Below are positions 58,901-64,000 of a stretch of 64,000 bases of DNA, piece by piece (position 1 is the stretch's first letter; each line of letters opens with the position of its first letter). The position numbers were made by a program, and so were the translations under genes. The notes beneath the pieces were generated by a model. That model was given only the letters and a program-made list of their open reading frames with translations, was not told where the DNA came from and searched no databases. The stretch is taken from NCBI RefSeq assembly GCF_036373705.1, contig NC_089867.1:5052501-5116500 (forward strand), given 5' to 3'. The DNA comes from Amia ocellicauda. Its lineage: Eukaryota; Chordata; Actinopteri; Amiiformes; Amiidae.

Positions 58901-61900
58901 ATGGAAGTCCTGCTCAAGATTGCCTTCCTCTTGTGGACAGTGCAGCTGTCTACCCAAGACCCTGAGGCTGAAAGTCTCCTCATAAGGCCCAGGAATTTGA
59001 AAGGTGAGAACCAGTCACGTGTGGGAAGATCATTTGCAAACCACAAGCATTTACATAAAACGAATGAAAAAACTATTGCCAACATTTCTTTCTCTTTTCA
59101 CTGTTGTCTTTGTTTTGCTTTTTTTTAAGCTAACAGAGGTTATACAATAGCATATATACCCTCTGACAGCTCTGTACACCTCTGACTATACATCACTTGC
59201 TTGGCCAAACTTTATCGCCACATATGTATTCATAAATCCCATTGCTTGTGTGGTTCTGATTTGTATGTATAAAGCATCCACAACCCTGTAAACTGCAAAT
59301 CCTGGAAAACGGGGGCCAATCATGGATTGTGTACTATGTACTATGATACATGAGCCATCAGTTTGTAATAGTAAGTAAAATGGTACACACATAACCACAA
59401 GTGATAATGAGCATATGATGAGAGCATGGATCAGCATTCAAACAAAGTTGCAGTCCTTTTCTAAATATTGCGATGTTGACAGGTCAATGCATGTGAAATA
59501 TGGGGTATAATAGTGTGGAATAGCATACACTAGTGTACCTTCAGTATAACGTGATGATCTTTGTTCTGTATGCATGTACTATAGGCAATGACGACTGCCC
59601 TATCAACGTATACTTCACCGTGGATACCTCAGAGAGCGTGGCACTCAAGGAGTATCCCTGGGGCAGCCAGGTGGACGAGCTGAAAGTGTTCCTCGAGATG
59701 TTTGTGCAGAAGCTGCAGGGGAGCACCCTGCAAGCCAAGAAGGTGAAATGGTCCTTCGGGGGACTGCATTTCTCAGACCGGGTTGAGGTCTTCAGTCAGA
59801 TAACTACCGACACCACTGCCTTCCTGACGAGGGTGAGAAATATCAGGTACATCGGAAGAGGGACCTTCCTGGACTGCGCCCTGAGGAACCTGACGGATCA
59901 GGTCCGGAAAGCGTACTCCTCAGTGAAGCCGCAGCTACAGTTCGCCGTGGTCTTGACCGACGGGCATATCACAGGGAACCCCTGTGGAGGAGTCCAGCAG
60001 GCCACTGAAGCAGCCAAAGCTGCAGGCATTAAGATCTTTGTGGTGGCGACCAGCGATGACACGATGGAGAGCGAACTAAAACAGATCGCAAGTTCTCCCG
60101 TCGAGCTTTACCGCAAGGATTACTTGGCCTTCCCAAAAAACCGGAGGCAACTGGCGGTTAACAAGATCACTGACACAATGGCAAGTATGACCAAGGCTGT
60201 GAGTCTCGTCCTGCCCACAACACATACCAATGCAAACTCATCAAAATATGTTGACTGATGCTTTGCATAAAACGTTGATTCCCGACCCCAACTGAAGCCT
60301 TAATGTCCTTATATACATTTTACAAAGTGAAAGGCATTGTTTCTTCATTTTAATGTTTTTAATTGCAATCTTTTTTGTGCTTTAGGTAAACGAAGGTGAA
60401 TCTGAGGTGAGGATACTTTGTTATATTACACAGATAACACTATCTTCTTGCTGCCAGGGAAACCAAATAGATATTTTTAGTGATATGTTTTTTTTTGTGT
60501 GGGTTATGCAGGCACATTCAAAGGCCTGTCATTCACTATCATTTATTTGTTTGTTTGTTTGTTTATTCAGTCATCTATTTGTTCATTCATTAATTTGTCT
60601 ATTTGCTATATTGTAGTGTGCAGAACAATCATGCTTACAAACTACTGGGACATCAGGACCTAAAGGATTGAAAGGAATAAAGGCAAGAAATATTGAGTTG
60701 TCTATTTAAATTAAGGTTTTGTAATTCCATGTGCTATATTTTAATGTTTTTGTTTTTGGTGGTGGGGGTTCATTTTCTAGGGTGCCAAGGGAAGCTTTGG
60801 CACTATTGGTGATGCAGGCACCACTGGACAAAGGGTGAGCTAAACAAAATGGACATACTAGGAACCACATTTTCACAAAATAAAGTCACAGATGAGAAAT
60901 CAGGAGAAGAATAAACCACTAAAACACACTGTGAGTGATCTGGAATATTAAATGTTATAATGGATGGGCTAAGTCATTAGAAAAAGGTAACATACAGAGT
61001 TCTTTCACACTTCTAAAAGGAACTGACACATCACAAAACAACGCTTTGAGGTTCTGTCCAGTTGTGGTAACCTGAATAAATATAAAAATATAATGCTTTG
61101 CTTTTTTTTTTTTAGGGAGACCCTGGAATAGAAGGTCCAATAGGTTTGCCTGGGTCTAAGGTATGTGTACTAATAAGAAAACATAATTGTATTTCTTTCT
61201 GTCTTCCCTGAACTATTTTGACAATATTCCACCATTCCATTTTCAGGGGTATCCTGGACTTAAAGGAGAAAAAGTAAGTTATAGTTATACAAATATTTTA
61301 TAATTTTGTGCATGTTTATCTATGTATATATGCTTTATAGTGTTTGACCCTTTGTTACTACATTAACTCCATAATGTTGTTTTTTGTATAATTTTACAGG
61401 GAGATATTGGAATTTCTGGCGTGAAGGTACACTTGTTTTACTTAATAAATACAGCCTATCCGTATCCTCTCTAAGTTATTATACTTAGTGTACTGCTGAT
61501 TTTACATACATTCCCAAGACCACGAAATAAATACTTGCCTGATTATGAGAAAGTGAATGAACCAACAAAAGGAGGTAATGTTTCAGATAAATGGTATTTT
61601 AAATGACCAAGGACTGGCTTCAATCACCCAGATTATCAGTCTTGGAATATGATCTCACTTTAGGTGGGGTTACAAGATGACTGAAGTATGATAGGTCATA
61701 TGTATGAAAATGTATATCTGAATATATCAGTGTATTAGGGCTGCATTCAAACCCAGTTTAATACAAATGGGAGGGTAAGATAAAATTGTAATATTCTCTT
61801 CAGGATTTTGCATCGATAACCTTATATAAACCTGAAACAAAAGTGTATGTTTTATTTGATCTGTTTAAGGGACAACCTGGAAATTCTGGATACAATGGGA

Positions 61901-63997
61901 TAGATGGCATAAAGGTAGGGTTGACTGCATTATGTTTATCATTGTCTGCTTTTGCCATGTTGACTGCTGTTGGCCCATTCCTAAACACAATTTGCATGTG
62001 GACAGTAGTGTGGAGTGGTCAGGGATCTGGACTCCCAAGCAGAGGGGCATGTGTTCAGTCCCAGGTGGTGGACACTGCTGTTGTACCCTTGAGCAAGGCA
62101 CTGTACCCAGAATGCTCCAGTAAAGACCCAGCTGTATATGGGTAATTGTATGTTAAAATAATGTGATATATTGTAAGTTGGGGGTGTCTGCTAAGACATC
62201 TAATAATAATAATGTGTTTTCTCAAAGGGAAAAGTTGGTTCTATAGGCTCACCTGGATGCAAAGGAGACCCTGGTATGCAGGTAAAAAATATTTCCATTA
62301 CATATCAACACTTATCCAGCTGTTCTCATATGTTCAAAATGGGCATTCATTACCTTAAACTAGATTAATCTCACCACTTCTGTAGATTACTATCTAATTT
62401 TTCTTCTTTCCGTTGACCTTGAGTGTGCAGAAATAGGGTGATCAGTTTTATCAGATGATTTGAATTTGATCACAGAGCTCACAGTTGCTGTTATAGATAC
62501 ATTGCACCGACCTCATTCCTCTTTGTTTCCCCAGTGCTTCATTTACTTGCTCCTGGTCCACGCTTTCTTTGAGACATAGCTGTTTTTATGGCTATAGTTG
62601 GAAAGCATATGAAACAAGCTAAAGAAGGAAATGCAAGATGATAGATTATACAAATAGTGTTCAATATCCCTCACTGATACAGAAGTGTAAATCTAGTGAC
62701 TGTTACATTCTCAAACAAGCTCATTCTATGTTAGATGAAAATTACTTTAATATCTAAATCTATTTTTTATTGATTGGGTTTCCTGACAGGGAGATATGGG
62801 GCCAGCAGGTGACTTTGGAGTAAAGGGTGAAGCTGGAGATCCAGGGGACAAGGTATGTAGCTGGGCACTAACTCATATAACTTATTAATGTCTGGTAAAG
62901 GGATTGCAGCTTCCATTATAAATATCCTGCAGAGCAAAGCAACTTATCTTAATAAAACAAAAGATCTCTAAAGTTGGCTACCGTTATTAAATGAAACAGC
63001 TATATATACCAAAATGTTTAACCTCCTCATTAACTATCTTCTTGTTAAAATGGGATTCCTTGTTTCAGTCAAACAAAATAATTTCCAAGTAATTGCCAAT
63101 GAATATTCCTTAGGATGCAGAAGCCTTTGCTTATGGAGAGGATCTTATTAATATGGTTTTATGGCAGTTCATGGGTTATGAATGGGAGTCTGATTACCTT
63201 TCCTTTCGTCGCCGACTCAGGGTTTTGCCGGACAGAGTGGCAGACCTGGAATGACGGGATTGAAGGGACTGCATGGAGAAAAGGTATAGTGCCTAAAAGA
63301 TCACTCAAGATCAACCCCCCTCTCCCATGATCAAAGACCTGAGCAGCAGCGCTTGGGGAGATTGAGTAAGACAGGATCTCTTTTGTTAACACAGGGTGTC
63401 CTCGGCTACATCGGAAATCCAGGTCTTCCGGGTCAGAAAGGATCGAAGGTATCTTATTTGGAGATTTGTAGAATTAAAACAATCTAAGTTTTTGTCAGTA
63501 ACATTCTTTTTTAAGCTTTTTGTTCTTTTCTAATTTTAAGGGGATGCCAGGACTTCCTGGGGATGTGGGTGACCTTGTAAGTATTATTTTAGTTTAAAAA
63601 CAGTGCAAACCAGTAAACCCATACAATAAACAGGCTGTACAATAAAACAATAAAAGTTGCAGTGTTTTTAAGAAAACATAGAGGACAGCAATGGTAGTTC
63701 TGGCTCAGGAGATTTGTTGTTGTTGTTGTTTCAGGGTGACTAAATCAGGCCTGGATCTGGTGCAAAAATTACCATATCATTCATCAAACTTCTGCTGGGC
63801 CATTTTTCTTTCTGTACTAATGCTGCAATTGGGGAAAAACACTTCAGAACTTGAAACCAAATGAAAATGTTGATCTATGTGTGTCCACTGTTGTATAAAG
63901 AATTAGCCCTGACCTACTGGACTTTCATTGGCAGGGTACAAGAGGTGACAGTGGGGCATCGGGTCTACGTGGTAAGACAGGGGGCAAAGGTGATAAG
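58901..63997 (+). CDS. Collagen alpha-2(VI)-like chain, N-terminal half, continues off the right edge
   Basis: Collagen VI alpha chains form beaded microfibrils in the extracellular matrix. Exons are 58901-59003, 59585-60198, 60386-60406, 60617-60682, 60781-60834, 61116-61160, 61247-61273, 61400-61426, 61870-61914, 62228-62281, 62790-62852, 63221-63283, 63395-63448, 63541-63576 and 63935-63997, still open at the edge. A signal peptide (MEVLLKIAFLLWTVQLS) precedes a von Willebrand A domain (residues 38-205). Its MIDAS motif is DTSES (D48, S50, S52), T128 and D160 in LTDGH. From 60617 on there are Gly-X-Y repeats. Triple-helix exons are multiples of 9 nt (27, 36, 45, 54, 63). The helix Cys in GSPGCKGDPG and the DGHITGNPCGG loop match COL6A2 better than COL6A1. 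It could be COL6A2 or a fish paralogue. Intron 4 uses a GC donor. Confidence 0.88.
62005..62214 (+). mobile_element. tRNA-derived SINE in a collagen VI intron
   Basis: The head has an A-box-like tggtcagggatctgg and a B-box-like gtgttcagtccc (62051-62062). The body contains ttgagcaaggcactgtaccc, and the tail is gggtgtctgctaagacatct followed by (taa)n. This order is typical of fish tRNA-core SINEs. It lies in the intron 61915-62227. Confidence 0.8.
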
Positions 63998-64000
63998 GTA

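Noticed and set aside
62005-62100. Functional tRNA gene
   Set aside because: The A- and B-box words belong to a SINE head followed by SINE body and tail. No complete cloverleaf is apparent.

Overview
The window is a piece of a vertebrate nuclear genome, almost certainly a ray-finned fish. It is AT-rich, its genes are split by GT-AG introns, and it carries Tc1-like transposons, hAT-like MITEs, a fish-type SINE and long TA/CA/ATT microsatellites. The proteins match vertebrate orthologues exon by exon. I cannot name the species.

Layout from left to right. SQLE (squalene epoxidase, minus strand) has its first two coding exons here and runs off the left edge. It is followed by a complete 14-exon xylose isomerase gene (minus, 3188-13774), a complete 7-coding-exon RNF144B-type RBR ubiquitin ligase (minus, 15828-23776), and about 11 kb of intergenic DNA rich in repeats and Tc1 elements. 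Next come a two-exon gene of unknown function (plus, 34955-36021), CCDC127 (minus, 40408-42130) and a complete 15-exon SDHA (plus, 43346-52112) that is divergent from CCDC127. About 6.7 kb of transposon debris follows, then the 5' half of a collagen VI alpha-2-like gene (plus, from 58901) that runs off the right edge.

The most notable item is the xylose isomerase gene. This enzyme is best known from bacteria, plants and anaerobic fungi and is absent from mammals. Spliced by eye, the 14 exons give an uninterrupted 439-residue protein. Every catalytic and metal-binding residue I can place sits exactly three positions after its E. coli XylA equivalent. The gene is embedded in vertebrate DNA: it has introns, a Tc1 copy and MITEs inside it, and animal genes on both sides. 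It is not a contaminant.

Functional links between neighbours are limited. CCDC127 and SDHA form a head-to-head pair, with a palindromic NRF1-type site just before the SDHA start codon. The other genes (sterol synthesis, sugar isomerisation, ubiquitin ligation, matrix collagen) look like ordinary unrelated chromosomal neighbours. Exon coordinates were worked out by hand from splice signals, reading frame and family similarity. No alignment or database search was run.
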